From assembly GCA_029261855.1 (NCBI GenBank), contig JAJDAN010000031.1, forward strand, positions 62,001 through 126,000: a stretch of 64,000 bases of DNA, written 5' to 3'. The notes below the pieces were generated by a model, which had not been told where the DNA came from, did no database searches, and saw nothing but the letters and a program-made list of their open reading frames with translations. The translations under genes were made by a program, and so were the position numbers. Shown here one piece after another: positions 18,801 through 26,952 of this stretch. The stretch is from Deltaproteobacteria bacterium (lineage in GTDB: Bacteria > Myxococcota_A > UBA9160 > UBA4427). The first letter of the stretch is position 1; every line of letters begins with the position of its first letter.

Positions 18801-20463
18801 CGTCGGACTGCCCCATCGCCTGCTGGACCTCGGCGAGGTTCTCCAGGTCGGCCGAGGTCGGCTCCGCCCGCCGATTCGCCTTCTGGTGCAGCGCCAGGGC
18901 CCGCGGCAGGTCGCCCGGTCCCTTCCGCGTCTGCAAGGCCTTCGCGAGCGATCGTTCGACACCGGCATCCGTCGGAGCGAGCGCCTGCGCGCGTTCCAGA
19001 CGAACCACCGCCATGCCGGTATCGCCAGTCTCGGTGTAGATCTCGCCCAGGTCCCGCAGCGACTCGACGTCGTTGTGGTCGAGCTTCAGGACTTCCAGAT
19101 ACGACGCCTCGGCGGCGTCGACATCGCGCAAGGCGCGCTGGGCCTGCGCGATACCCCGCATCCGGGCCGGCGTCGGCTTGTCCTGGGAGATCGCCTGGTT
19201 GTAGGACTGCATCGCCTCCACGTGTTCGCCCATGACGACGTGCAGGGAGGCCGCCGTGTCGTTGGCGACTGCGGCGAGCGACGGATCGAGACGGACGGCG
19301 CGTTCGAGATTCACGCGGGCATCCCGGGTGCGCATCTGGCGAGTCGACCGACGCCCCGCTTCCAGCATGTAGCGCGCCTGTTCGGAAGGCGACGAAGAAG
19401 GCAGCGACGCGAGCTCCTGCAGCGGCTCGGTGCGCGTTGGTGCCAGCTCTGCCGCCCGCTCGTACTGCTCCCGCGCATCCTTGAGTCGGTGCGACGACTC
19501 GTAGGCGCGGCCGAGACCCATGGACGCCGCGGGGTTTTCGGGCGAGAGCGCGACGCTCTTCTCGAAATAGGCCACCGCGCCGCGGGGATTCCCCTGGGCC
19601 AGCTGGGCTTCACCGGCGGCGACCAGGAGCGACGCATCGGGGGTCCCACTGGCGAGGGCCTGCTGGGCGCGGTCGAATACGAGCCGCCAGCCAGCGGCGA
19701 CGCGACCCTGGACGATCAACAGCCGCGCCTGCTCCGCGATGGACACACCGGGGGCCCTGGCGGCCACCTCGACCTGCTGGCGTACCGCCGACAGGAAGGG
19801 GGATTCCATTCCATCGAGCTCGCCCCAGGCGTCCGTCAGAGAGCCCGCGTCGACCAACGCCAGCGCGCGGCTCGCCGCCGCCAGCTGATCCGGTCCCGGC
19901 AGGCCTTCGGACGGTGGCTGGGTGCGGATGTCCGGATCGAGAGCGGGCAGGATCTGGAGCAGCACCGGGTTCGTCGTCGCGGTGAGTGTCACCAGGGTGC
20001 CGACGCCGAGACCGCCGCCGATCAGACCGGCGGACTCGCCTTGCGGGCCGTCGATGGCATAGACGCGCAGGTCGACTTCGACGACTCCGCGGCCTTCGCG
20101 CAGGTCGGCGAGCACCGCGAGCTTCGCACCGGTCAGTCGCGCGCGCTCGAGCTGCGCCTCGGTCTGTCTTTCCGGCGCATCGGGCTCGCCGCGAACCTGC
20201 ATCACGCGGCGCGTTTCCTTCCCCGGTCGCACCTCGATGCCGACGCGTGCAATCTGCTGGCGGATGAACTCCGCGTAGCCTTCCGCGACGCCCTCGAAGG
20301 CCGGATCGACCTGGCCAGGCGCCACCACCACCGGGACCGACGCACGCGGCGGCGCCGCCGGGGGCTCCGCCTGCTGAGCGAACCCCGGCAACGCGAACAC
20401 CAGGGTGCACATCGAGAAGAGCGCGAAAAAGGCACCCTGCGTCGTAGACTTGTCGAGCTGCAT
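15814..20463 (-). CDS. Transmembrane TPR protein with C-terminal Ser/Thr protein kinase domain
   Basis: A 1549-aa protein. A signal-like segment (residues about 10-30) is followed by an extracytoplasmic region with tandem TPR-like repeats (for example ASMGLGRAYESSHRLKDAREQYERA). A transmembrane helix lies at about 787-803 (ALLAWGLLALLLLRPF), and a second TPR/solenoid half follows it. The kinase domain runs from about 1290 to the end. Kinase residues are intact: the glycine loop G1297-x-GG-x-G, Lys1319, HRD with Asp1413, DFG with Asp1431, and APEQ. Bacterial PknB-type kinases usually put the kinase N-terminal and cytoplasmic, so this order is inverted. The extracytoplasmic half suggests a sensor, but the ligand is unknown. 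Confidence 0.9.
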   Translation of the reverse strand: MQLDKSTTQGAFFALFSMCTLVFALPGFAQQAEPPAAPPRASVPVVVAPGQVDPAFEGVAEGYAEFIRQQIARVGIEVRPGKETRRVMQVRGEPDAPERQTEAQLERARLTGAKLAVLADLREGRGVVEVDLRVYAIDGPQGESAGLIGGGLGVGTLVTLTATTNPVLLQILPALDPDIRTQPPSEGLPGPDQLAAASRALALVDAGSLTDAWGELDGMESPFLSAVRQQVEVAARAPGVSIAEQARLLIVQGRVAAGWRLVFDRAQQALASGTPDASLLVAAGEAQLAQGNPRGAVAYFEKSVALSPENPAASMGLGRAYESSHRLKDAREQYERAAELAPTRTEPLQELASLPSSSPSEQARYMLEAGRRSTRQMRTRDARVNLERAVRLDPSLAAVANDTAASLHVVMGEHVEAMQSYNQAISQDKPTPARMRGIAQAQRALRDVDAAEASYLEVLKLDHNDVESLRDLGEIYTETGDTGMAVVRLERAQALAPTDAGVERSLAKALQTRKGPGDLPRALALHQKANRRAEPTSADLENLAEVQQAMGQSDEAILTLEQSLRRRHLSMYARQHLADAYNARGDPQAADAMLRIVRLVSGEGAAGGGSNAQSGDDADRFDILLDSFVGPGSYDQRVAFIGLQSPRNWQDVAVDWLHPQSPDLPSIESGILAAINRSHQLVGIPIGAMGVLGSSRQALFDFDANVSRSAELITFANLSVESDAVFLGRVLHPLGSLGSVKACGSGPYYVLEMRKLTGQSESQVSVLANQACVAAGVEDGYSVWNPKALLAWGLLALLLLRPFIRGWGRVRVSVRVPRDARALFSATISRRPKKFKEDKKNSAAPSWRFEKRLQHIGGARRLKGGTMVFSIVPARRKPYYVTIRGPLLDLATEKLIGEFLEEKTIKVRPWRTNEIKFDMRPEQTAITVKPKAGEGEEVQARVALRGNPQSVRFTSGGIAYLYADNGEHVVVVGSGDRVAEVPIQIESPAPVELEVDMNDFDSLLFSNCPAAVAPYVDADYLAASEALDAAGERLAAERVRALHLQTTGDAEGAARALEKVGMHSESAELRVEEARATTETVAPELLEKAGEHRQAGEAYERAGNYAAAARNFEQAYDYQSAAECYGEIGDTEKVISMLELLGDVYEAGKAAAGASQVDRAIHNLQQVDSRHGFYSEACRLLAELLTQRGELDLAVTKYAEALDIWGESAPLEMQQSYAQLLEQAERGQEALSIYEGIRRKDMHFGDVATRIETLKKQLSTVAAVDTASESAPTLVGSAPQARIGDENSRYEIIEELGRGGMGVVFRARDRNLGRVVALKVLPENLRQHPQAVKLFLREARAAAALNHQNIVTLFDAGQEGDAYFLTMECLEGAGLDAVLSSKGTLPTKAVATVGLQVAAGLDYAQRAKIVHRDIKPSNLFLTRDRTVKIMDFGLAKMVEEVRRGSTVIGGTPNFMAPEQATGGDVDHRTDLYALGGTLFQLVTGTVPFESGDVVYHHVHSPPPDARERSMDVPAAMAELLMQMMAKAPDDRVQSARDLAGRLQAILKGA

Positions 20464-20584
20464 CGCCGCTGCGTATCGGCCTGAGGGTTTACCCTGTTGA
20501 GTCCGGCGTACAGCAGCGGTGTACTTCTACAGGCGCGCCCCACACTTTCTGCGATCGGCCGTGCTGGCGGCGGCAACCCCGCCG

Positions 20585-21469
20585 TCAGCCACCGTGGGCC
20601 GCGCGCCAGGCACGAACGATTCCCGGATAGCCCTCGCGGAAGCTCGGCACCCGGAATGCGTAGCCGGACGCCCGAATGCGGTCGTTGCGGCAGCGCTTGC
20701 TGCCCGCCCGACGCCGGGGAGCCGGGTCAGCCGAGCCGCGAGGCGGGGGCGGATCGACAGACAACCCGGCGGCGAGGAAGCGCAGGACGTCGGCCTCGTC
20801 CGCGGGGTCGCAGTCGACGCCCAGGTACAGATCCAAAAGCTCCGGCGGGTCGGGCCGGGACGCCAGCGCGATCAGATGGCGAAGCAATCCGGCGGCATCG
20901 TCCCGGTGGATCCGGTTCGTGAAGTGCGGTTCCGGGTCGATCCGCGCCGCGCCGCTCGCCACCTGCTCGATCAAGCGCATTCGGCCGGGGCCGTAGATCC
21001 CACCCAGGCGGACCACGCTGGCGGGCAGCCCGCTCGCCAGCAGCAGACGCTCGGCGAGCAGCAGCGTCTCGCCGGCAGGTCGGGTCGGTCGCGCGGGAGA
21101 CTCCTCGTCGACCCACTCGCCGCGGTCTTGCGCGTACACGGACGTGCTCGACGTGAAGAGGATCCGCCGCGGCTTCTCGCCCTGCTCCCGGAGGGTGCGC
21201 AGGAAGAGCTCGAGGCCGTCGAGGTAGGCACGGCGGTAGGCGTTCGGCGAGGCGTCGTCGGGCGACGCGCAATAGACCGCGAAGTCGACCCCGGACGGCA
21301 GGACGAGGGCGCTCTCGCGCCGAGACAGGTCGGCTTGCAAGGGCTCGATGCCCGATGGCAGCCGCGATGGGTCCCTCCGCAGTCCGAAGACCTCGTGACC
21401 TTCGCCGACGAGCTCGACGCCCAGCGCAGAGCCGACGTAGCCACAACCGGCGATGACGATGCGTGTCAT
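20585..21469 (-). CDS. NAD-dependent epimerase/dehydratase-like SDR (YeeZ-type)
   Basis: A 294-aa extended/atypical SDR. The N-terminal Rossmann motif IAGCGYVGSALG is clear, RRDP follows beta-2, LFTSSTSVYAQ is in the active-site strand, and VVRLGGIYGPGR is typical of sugar-nucleotide epimerase relatives. The usual YxxxK is not obvious (ETLLLAERLL region), as in YeeZ/SDR_a5-like proteins. The ATG at 21469 is divergent from the 21497 gene with only 27 bp between starts. A Pro/Arg-rich stretch (PPPPRGSADPAPRRR) lies near the C-terminus. The substrate is unknown. Confidence 0.75.
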   Translation of the reverse strand: MTRIVIAGCGYVGSALGVELVGEGHEVFGLRRDPSRLPSGIEPLQADLSRRESALVLPSGVDFAVYCASPDDASPNAYRRAYLDGLELFLRTLREQGEKPRRILFTSSTSVYAQDRGEWVDEESPARPTRPAGETLLLAERLLLASGLPASVVRLGGIYGPGRMRLIEQVASGAARIDPEPHFTNRIHRDDAAGLLRHLIALASRPDPPELLDLYLGVDCDPADEADVLRFLAAGLSVDPPPPRGSADPAPRRRAGSKRCRNDRIRASGYAFRVPSFREGYPGIVRAWRAAHGG

Positions 21470-21481
21470 GGGGACGGAGCA

Positions 21482-21487
21482 TATACT
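21482..21487 (+). promoter_or_regulatory. -10 element TATACT for the divergent 21497 gene
   Basis: TATACT lies in the 27-bp gap between divergent starts, ending 9 nt before the ATG at 21497. With so short a gap the transcript must be leaderless or nearly so. The opposite gene (start 21469) must share this region. Confidence 0.5.
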
Positions 21488-21496
21488 GCGCACCGG

Positions 21497-22192
21497 ATGC
21501 CGCCCATCGTGGGAATCTCCCAGTGCCTGGACGATCGCGGCCGCTGGCGGCAGGGACGCGATTATGTGTATGTCGACCTCGCCTATGCGCGGGCGGTCGA
21601 TGATGCGGGCGGCAGCCCGGTCCACCTTCCCGTTCAGCGGACGCCGGAAGACCTCGTCTCGCGCATCGACGCTCTCGTGATCCCGGGCGGCGACGACTTT
21701 CCGCCGGAGGATTCGTCGGGCTACCCGGAAGGTGTCTTCGATCCCACCCCGGAAGTACAGATCGACTTCGATTCGCGACTGCTCGCCGCCGCCCTGGCCC
21801 GTCGCATCCCGGTGCTCGGCATCTGCTACGGGATGCAGCTCGTGTGCTTGCGACACGGCGGCCGCTTGCATCACCACCTTCCCTCGGACCTGCCCGACGC
21901 GCAGCTCCACGCACTGCCCGAAGACAGCGGACGGCATCCGATCCAGGTCTCACCGGGGTCGCGTCTGGCGGCCATCCTCGGCGATCCCGCGTCCCCGGTG
22001 AACAGCCTGCATCATCAGGCCGTCGAGGAAGCCGGGACGGGATTACGCGTCAGCGCCAGAAGCCCCGACGGTGTCATCGAGGCCGTCGAGTCGGAGGGGC
22101 CGGACTTCCTGCTGGGGGTTCAATGGCACCCCGAGAAGCTGGACGGCGACGGACGGCTGGCCTTGTTCCGCGCCCTCGTCTCCGCCTGCTGA
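21497..22192 (+). CDS. Gamma-glutamyl-gamma-aminobutyrate hydrolase-like class I amidotransferase (peptidase C26)
   Basis: A 231-aa class I glutamine amidotransferase fold. The nucleophile elbow is VLGICYGMQL (Cys), the catalytic His is in GVQWHPEK with the following Glu, and the oxyanion region DALVIPGGDDFPP fits peptidase C26/PuuD. The N-terminus VGISQCLD and QGRDYVYVDLAYARAV matches PuuD-like enzymes that cleave gamma-glutamyl amides. It is divergent from the epimerase-like gene and not part of an obvious putrescine cluster, so the physiological substrate is uncertain. Confidence 0.82.
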   Translation: MPPIVGISQCLDDRGRWRQGRDYVYVDLAYARAVDDAGGSPVHLPVQRTPEDLVSRIDALVIPGGDDFPPEDSSGYPEGVFDPTPEVQIDFDSRLLAAALARRIPVLGICYGMQLVCLRHGGRLHHHLPSDLPDAQLHALPEDSGRHPIQVSPGSRLAAILGDPASPVNSLHHQAVEEAGTGLRVSARSPDGVIEAVESEGPDFLLGVQWHPEKLDGDGRLALFRALVSAC

Positions 22193-22228
22193 GCCGGCTC
22201 TTGCGCCGGCTCTTGCGCCGGCTCTTGC
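22193..22228. repeat. Three-copy 12-bp tandem repeat
   Basis: The unit gccggctcttgc is repeated three times without change, immediately after the stop at 22190-22192 and before the convergent small gene ending at 22242. It does not encode anything I can support. Confidence 0.85.
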
Positions 22229-22241
22229 GTGGGCTGGGGCG

Positions 22242-22466
22242 TCAACGTTCCTGCGCTTCCAGCACGTGGCCGCTGCACCACTTCAGGCCGCCATCGAGAT
22301 AGATCCGGTGCGCCAGCTCGTCGGCATCGTCGTTGGGCGCGACGAAGCGCATGCGCAGCTCGTCCGGGTCGAGGGTGCAGCTGTCGACGGCCGACCGGTC
22401 CTGGGCACGATGGAAGGCCGACTGCATGCTCGCGGCGTCGGTGAATCGAAGATCGAACACCTTCAT
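22242..22466 (-). CDS. Small hypothetical protein (74 aa)
   Basis: I do not recognise this family. The 74-aa product starts MKVFDLRFTDAASMQ and ends with an acidic/hydrophobic pattern (DELAHRIYLDGGLKWCSGHVLEAQER). It has no signal peptide or membrane segment. It is supported by a GGAGG ribosome binding site 9 nt before the ATG and normal-looking composition. It is divergent from plsC with about 210 bp between starts; that gap contains no other clear element except the plsC -10. Confidence 0.65.
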   Translation of the reverse strand: MKVFDLRFTDAASMQSAFHRAQDRSAVDSCTLDPDELRMRFVAPNDDADELAHRIYLDGGLKWCSGHVLEAQER

Positions 22467-22664
22467 TGGAAGCCTCCGGCAATCCGAAACCGATGGGAGC
22501 AAGTTCCATGCCACGGCCTGTCTGGACGTCGCCGGGCACGGGAAGGTTCCCGCCCAGTCACCTCTCCCAGTGCCCACTTTCGCAGCATTCGCTGCACGGG
22601 GGAAGGGCCTCCCCGCCCCGAGAGCGCCAATTTCCAGAAGAGAGACGGGGCTTTCGCGAGCGTG

Positions 22665-22670
22665 TAGGAT
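22665..22670 (+). promoter_or_regulatory. -10 element TAGGAT of plsC
   Basis: The TANNNT hexamer ends 8 nt before the plsC ATG, consistent with transcription starting at or next to the start codon. No convincing -35 was found. Confidence 0.4.
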
Positions 22671-22678
22671 GGGCCCCC

Positions 22679-23425
22679 ATGCGCGCCATCTACTCCTGTG
22701 TGTTCTGGGCGTTCCTGTCCCTGTCCTCCATCGCGATGTTTCCGGTGGCGGTGCTGACCTGGGCGATCACCGCGCCCTTCGACAAGCGTCTCTTCTACCT
22801 GCACCGGGTGACCTGCTTCTGGGCGAGCCTCTACACCTGGCTGAACCCGGCCTGGCCGGTCTCCGTCACGGGTCGGGACGAGATCGACGAGAGCGAGGCC
22901 TGTGTCTTCGTCGCGAACCACCTGTCCCTGGTCGACATCCTGGTGATGTTCCGGATCTTCCGACACTTCAAGTGGGTGTCGAAGGTCGAGAATTTCCGGG
23001 TCCCGTTCATCGGTTGGAACATGCGTCTCAACCGCTACATCGCGCTGACCCGGGGCGACCGCTCGAGCGTCGTCCAGATGATGCGCGAGTGTGAACGGAC
23101 CCTGTCCGAGGGAAACTCGGTCATGATGTTTCCGGAAGGCACCCGATCTCCTTCCGGACGCATGCGTCAGTTCAAGACGGGTGCCTTCGAGATCGCCCTC
23201 AAGACCCGGTCTCCCGTCCACCCGATCGTCCTGAAGGGAACCTCCGACGCGCTCCCGAAGCGCGGCTTCGTCCTACAGGGCCGTCACCCGATCTCGATCA
23301 CGGTGCTCGACCGGATCCCCTACGAGAGCTTCTCCCACATGAACGTCGAAGAGCTGACGGCGCACGTGCGGAGCGTCATCGCGAGCCATCTCGACGAGAA
23401 GCAGCTCGAGCCCACCGACGACTAG
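22679..23425 (+). CDS. plsC: 1-acyl-sn-glycerol-3-phosphate acyltransferase (PlsC family)
   Basis: A 248-aa membrane-bound acyltransferase of phospholipid synthesis. Two N-terminal hydrophobic segments (residues about 3-35) precede the catalytic HX4D motif NHLSLVD, the glycerophosphate-binding region and the FPEGTRS motif. The start at 22679 lacks a Shine-Dalgarno but has TAGGAT 8 nt upstream. It is alone on its strand and converges on menE across a palindrome. Confidence 0.9.
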   Translation: MRAIYSCVFWAFLSLSSIAMFPVAVLTWAITAPFDKRLFYLHRVTCFWASLYTWLNPAWPVSVTGRDEIDESEACVFVANHLSLVDILVMFRIFRHFKWVSKVENFRVPFIGWNMRLNRYIALTRGDRSSVVQMMRECERTLSEGNSVMMFPEGTRSPSGRMRQFKTGAFEIALKTRSPVHPIVLKGTSDALPKRGFVLQGRHPISITVLDRIPYESFSHMNVEELTAHVRSVIASHLDEKQLEPTDD

Positions 23426-23457
23426 CCCCTGATCCGTCATGCACGCATTGGGGCTAG
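23422..23457. terminator. Palindromic bidirectional terminator, AGCCC(C)TGATCCGT family, copy 2
   Basis: CTAGCCCC (23422-23429) and GGGGCTAG (23450-23457) form a perfect 8-bp stem that contains the stop codons of both plsC and menE. The loop carries TGATCCGT, shared with the palindrome at 15713. Its position between convergent gene ends fits a terminator, though there is no T tract. Confidence 0.55.
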
Positions 23458-24932
23458 GAGCCTGGCTCCACGAGCAGGAAACGCTTCAGCTTTCCGGCGG
23501 CGGTACGCGGCAGGGCCTCGACCCGGTGGAAGGCCACGGGCAGCTTGAAGGCCGCGAGTCGCGAACGACAGAACGCCAGCAGCTCATCCGGAGTGGGCGC
23601 CGGCGTCTCGGGCGCCGGGACGAACCAGGCCACCGGCCGCGCGCCGTAGCGCGCGTCGGACCGACGGCCGATCCCCACCTCGGCGACCTGGGGATGGGCG
23701 AGCAAGACGGTTTCGAGCTCGGCGGGGTAGATGTTCTCTCCCCCCGACACGATCAGGTCGCGCCGTCGGTCGAGGACCGTGAGCGTGCCGTCCGCGTGCA
23801 GCTGGCCGAGGTCCCCGGTGTGCAACCAGCCGTCCCGTAAGGTCTTCGCGGTCTCGTCGGGTCGACCGAGATAGCCCGACATCACGATCTCACCGCGCAC
23901 GCAGATCTCGCCGTCGGGCCCGACGCGCAGCTCGACGCCCGGCAGGGGACGCAGCCCCTGGGCCGAATCATCGTCCGGCGCACGGGTCGCCACCTGGGAG
24001 GTCGCCTCGGTGAGCCCGTAGGTGGGAGCCACGGGATATCCCAGCGAGCGCGCTTGCTGCAACAGCGGCTCAGGCACGGGCCCGCCGCCCACCAGCACGT
24101 TGCGAAGCGACGCCGGAGCCTTGGCGTCGCCCCGCGCTGCAATCACCCGGGCCAGCATGTTCGCGACGAAGGACACGTCAGTGATCTCGTCGTCCTCGAG
24201 CGCCCGGGCGACGGCGCCCGGGTCGAAGCCCTCCTGCACCTGCACACACGAGCCCGCTAGCAGCGAGCGCACCAGGATCGACAACCCCCCGACGTGGAAC
24301 AAGGGCATGCACGCCAGACATCGGTCGCCGGCGCGCGAACCGAGGTGCTGCTGGGAGGCACGCGCACTCGCCAGGAAGTTGGCGGCGGTCAGGACGGCGC
24401 CCTTGGGGCGCCCAGTGGTTCCGCTGGTATACAGGATCGCGAGCGGGCGCTCGGGGAGAGTCGGTGCTGCCGGAGGCGCACCGTCGGGAAGCGCCGAACG
24501 CTTCGCCGACCGCGTCGTGAGCCCAGTGAGCCCAGTGAGAAAAGGAACTTGCAAGGCGAGCGCGCCCGCTCGATCGGCCAGCTCGGCCGGTCCGTGAGCC
24601 AGGAAGCGAACACCGGCGTCCCCCAGCTGGAAGGTCACTTCCGGCTCGGTCAGGCGCGGGTTCACGGGCAACACGGTCGCGCCGCACCGCCAGATCCCGT
24701 GCACCACCGACGCGAAGTCGGCGGAGCCGAGCAAGGTGGCAACCACGTCCCCCGGCGCCACGCCTGCCTGCGCGAGCCCGGACGCCACGACCGCCGCCTC
24801 GTCTGCGAGCTGCGCGAAGGACAGCTGTCGGCGTCCCGGCAGCCGGAGCGCCGGAGCATGCGGTGTGTCTGCTGCGCGCGACTCGAGCCAGGAAGTCTCC
24901 CGCGCGCGCTTTTGCACCCCGGTCGCCCTCAC
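23454..24932 (-). CDS. menE: o-Succinylbenzoate-CoA ligase MenE
   Basis: A 492-aa adenylate-forming enzyme that activates o-succinylbenzoate to its CoA thioester. The P-loop ILYTSGTTGRPKGAVLT, the PTYGLTEA motif, WLHTGDLG and the C-terminal hinge DRRRDLIVSGGENIYPAELE and Lys in RTAAGKLKR are intact. It is the last gene of the men operon. The GTG start at 24932 overlaps the menC stop as GTGA, and the 3' end lies in the plsC/menE palindrome. Confidence 0.93.
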   Translation of the reverse strand: MRATGVQKRARETSWLESRAADTPHAPALRLPGRRQLSFAQLADEAAVVASGLAQAGVAPGDVVATLLGSADFASVVHGIWRCGATVLPVNPRLTEPEVTFQLGDAGVRFLAHGPAELADRAGALALQVPFLTGLTGLTTRSAKRSALPDGAPPAAPTLPERPLAILYTSGTTGRPKGAVLTAANFLASARASQQHLGSRAGDRCLACMPLFHVGGLSILVRSLLAGSCVQVQEGFDPGAVARALEDDEITDVSFVANMLARVIAARGDAKAPASLRNVLVGGGPVPEPLLQQARSLGYPVAPTYGLTEATSQVATRAPDDDSAQGLRPLPGVELRVGPDGEICVRGEIVMSGYLGRPDETAKTLRDGWLHTGDLGQLHADGTLTVLDRRRDLIVSGGENIYPAELETVLLAHPQVAEVGIGRRSDARYGARPVAWFVPAPETPAPTPDELLAFCRSRLAAFKLPVAFHRVEALPRTAAGKLKRFLLVEPGS

Positions 24933-26014
24933 AACGCCACGACCACGCCCATCCCCGGACCCTCGGGCAACGCCATGACGCCCTGGCGGACGGCAGGCGG
25001 CGGCGCGACGTCTTCCGCCAGCCATTCGGCGGTGCCCAGGCCGCAGGCGGGCGCCGCACCGGGCAGCGACGCGGCGAGGTGCAGGGTCGCCGCCAGTCCG
25101 ACCGCGGTGTCGATGCTGGACGTCAACACGCACGCGACCCCCTGGGCAGCTGCGTCCCGCACCCTGCGCCGGGTCGCGCGCAGCCCACCGAGAGACGGCG
25201 GCTTCAGGATGAGTCGATCGGCCGCTTCCTTCGCAAGCACCTCGCACAAGAGATCCGGGTCGGCGGTGCACTCGTCCACCGCCAGCGGTACGGGCGAGGC
25301 GGCGCGCAGCGCGGCCAGGCAGGCGACGTCGCTTCGGCTCTCGATGCAGATCGGGTCCTCGATGTACTCGACCTCGAGGCGGGCCAGCGCGGCGACAGCC
25401 TCTTCGGCCTGTTCGGGCGACCAGGCGCCATTGGCGTCCAGCCGCACGCACGCCCGGCTCCCGACCGCCTGGCGCAGGGACGCAACGCGTTCGATGTCGT
25501 CCCCAAGACCGTCCATCCCGACCTTGAGCTTGAAGGTGCCGTACCCCCGCGCGACCAGACAGCGCGCGGCGCGGCCCACGGCGCCGGCGTCCCCACCCCC
25601 CACGAGGGCGTTCACCGGAACCCGGTCGTGGGGCGCGCGTCCGCCGGCGAGCCAGTCCGCCCCGCAAACACCCCGGGCCTGGGCCACCAGGTCGATCAAC
25701 GCGCTCTCGAGGGCGAAGCGCGCCGCGAGCGGCACGACTTCCGACCCGTCTCCCGCGAGAACGCTCTCCGGGTCACATCCCTCGAGACCTTCGACCGCCC
25801 GTGCGAGCGCCTCGCGGCACGCGGGCAAGTTCTCTACCGGGCCGGCGAGCCGTCCCGGTAGCGGGGACGCTTCGCCAACGCCCACGCGCCCCGCACGGTC
25901 CTCGAGCACCACCAGCACACCCGTTCGGGCTTCGATCGAGCCCGCCGCCGTCGCGAGGGGCTCGCGCAATGCCACGCAAAAGGGTCGCAGCCAGGCGCGC
26001 GCGATCGCGTTCAC
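24929..26014 (-). CDS. menC: o-Succinylbenzoate synthase MenC
   Basis: A 361-aa enolase-superfamily dehydratase converting SHCHC to o-succinylbenzoate. The catalytic lysine pair appears as FKLKVG and LKPPSLGG. Metal ligands are visible as RLDANGAW, YIEDPI and VDECTAD. The GTG start at 26014 overlaps the menA stop as GTGA, and its own stop overlaps menE. Confidence 0.92.
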   Translation of the reverse strand: MNAIARAWLRPFCVALREPLATAAGSIEARTGVLVVLEDRAGRVGVGEASPLPGRLAGPVENLPACREALARAVEGLEGCDPESVLAGDGSEVVPLAARFALESALIDLVAQARGVCGADWLAGGRAPHDRVPVNALVGGGDAGAVGRAARCLVARGYGTFKLKVGMDGLGDDIERVASLRQAVGSRACVRLDANGAWSPEQAEEAVAALARLEVEYIEDPICIESRSDVACLAALRAASPVPLAVDECTADPDLLCEVLAKEAADRLILKPPSLGGLRATRRRVRDAAAQGVACVLTSSIDTAVGLAATLHLAASLPGAAPACGLGTAEWLAEDVAPPPAVRQGVMALPEGPGMGVVVAL

Positions 26015-26952
26015 AAGGCCTTCTCCAAGCCCTCCGCCAAGCCCTTCGCCGCGAAACCGAGCGAATAGAGAAGACAGAAGAGGAAGCCCAGCCGGGCGGT
26101 ACCGGCCAGGGCCTCGTTCAGGGAGGGCCCGTCGGTGCGCGTCGAGACGACCCGCTCGAGTCGCAGCGCCACGGGCAGGAGTCCGAGCGCCGCCAGACTC
26201 GCGAGAGACGCGGAGCCGCTCGCGACGAACAGCGGCAGCGACGCGAAGGACAGGAAGAGCAGCAGCCGATACTCCCAACGCGACGCGTCCCGCCCCAGGC
26301 GGACAGCCAGGGTCCGCTTGCCGGCGGCGGCGTCGGTTTCGATGTCCCGGGTGTTGTTGACCACCAGGATCGCGGTCGCGAGGCATCCCACCGGCAAAGA
26401 GGCGAACACGGCGAGCATCGAGAAGAACCCGGTCTGCACGTAGGCGGTTCCGACCACGGCGACGACGCCGAAGAACACGAACACCGCGAGGTCGCCGAGC
26501 CCGCGATAGCCGAAGGGCCACGGCCCACCCGTGTAGGCGAGGGCCGCCGCGATGGACGCGACCCCCACGCAGGCGATGGGCCACCCGCCGAGCCACACCA
26601 GGTAGACGCCGACCGCGGCCGCGGCGGCGAACACCAGTGACATCCCGACGCGCATCTGCCGGGCCGAGAGCAGACCCAGCTGCGACGCGCGCACCGGGCC
26701 GATGCGGTCGGCCCCGTCGGCGCCCTTCTCGAAGTCGAACAGATCGTTGGCGAGGTTGCTCCCGATCTGGAGCAGCAGCGCGCCCACCAATGCCGCGCAA
26801 GCCGGCAACCAGCGCGCGCCCCCCTCCCCGAACGCCACCGCCGTCCCCACGAGGACGGGACCGACGGAAACCGGCAGGGTGCGCGGGCGCGCCGCCAGCA
26901 CCCAGGCCTGGAGCGCGCTCAGCTGGGTGCCGGAAGCGGTCGCACTCGTCAC
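26011..26952 (-). CDS. menA: 1,4-Dihydroxy-2-naphthoate polyprenyltransferase MenA
   Basis: A 313-aa polytopic UbiA-superfamily prenyltransferase, close to E. coli MenA (308 aa), that attaches the isoprenoid tail to DHNA. It starts near [18 protein letters not shown]. The first Asp-rich motif is [15 protein letters not shown], the second [22 protein letters not shown]. About eight hydrophobic segments span the chain. GTG at 26952 overlaps the menB stop as GTGA; an upstream GTG at 26961 is an alternative. Confidence 0.93.
   Translation of the reverse strand: MTSATASGTQLSALQAWVLAARPRTLPVSVGPVLVGTAVAFGEGGARWLPACAALVGALLLQIGSNLANDLFDFEKGADGADRIGPVRASQLGLLSARQMRVGMSLVFAAAAAVGVYLVWLGGWPIACVGVASIAAALAYTGGPWPFGYRGLGDLAVFVFFGVVAVVGTAYVQTGFFSMLAVFASLPVGCLATAILVVNNTRDIETDAAAGKRTLAVRLGRDASRWEYRLLLFLSFASLPLFVASGSASLASLAALGLLPVALRLERVVSTRTDGPSLNEALAGTARLGFLFCLLYSLGFAAKGLAEGLEKAL

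Noticed and set aside
16951-20484. Open frame of about 1177 codons on the plus strand, antisense to the kinase gene
   Set aside because: Its translation has no recognisable domain, is His/Arg/Gln-rich as expected of a GC-rich antisense shadow, and lies wholly opposite the well-supported kinase.
20484-20495. AGGGTTTACCCT palindrome upstream of the kinase gene as an operator
   Set aside because: Arms are only 5 bp, with no promoter hexamers placed around it; not convincing alone.
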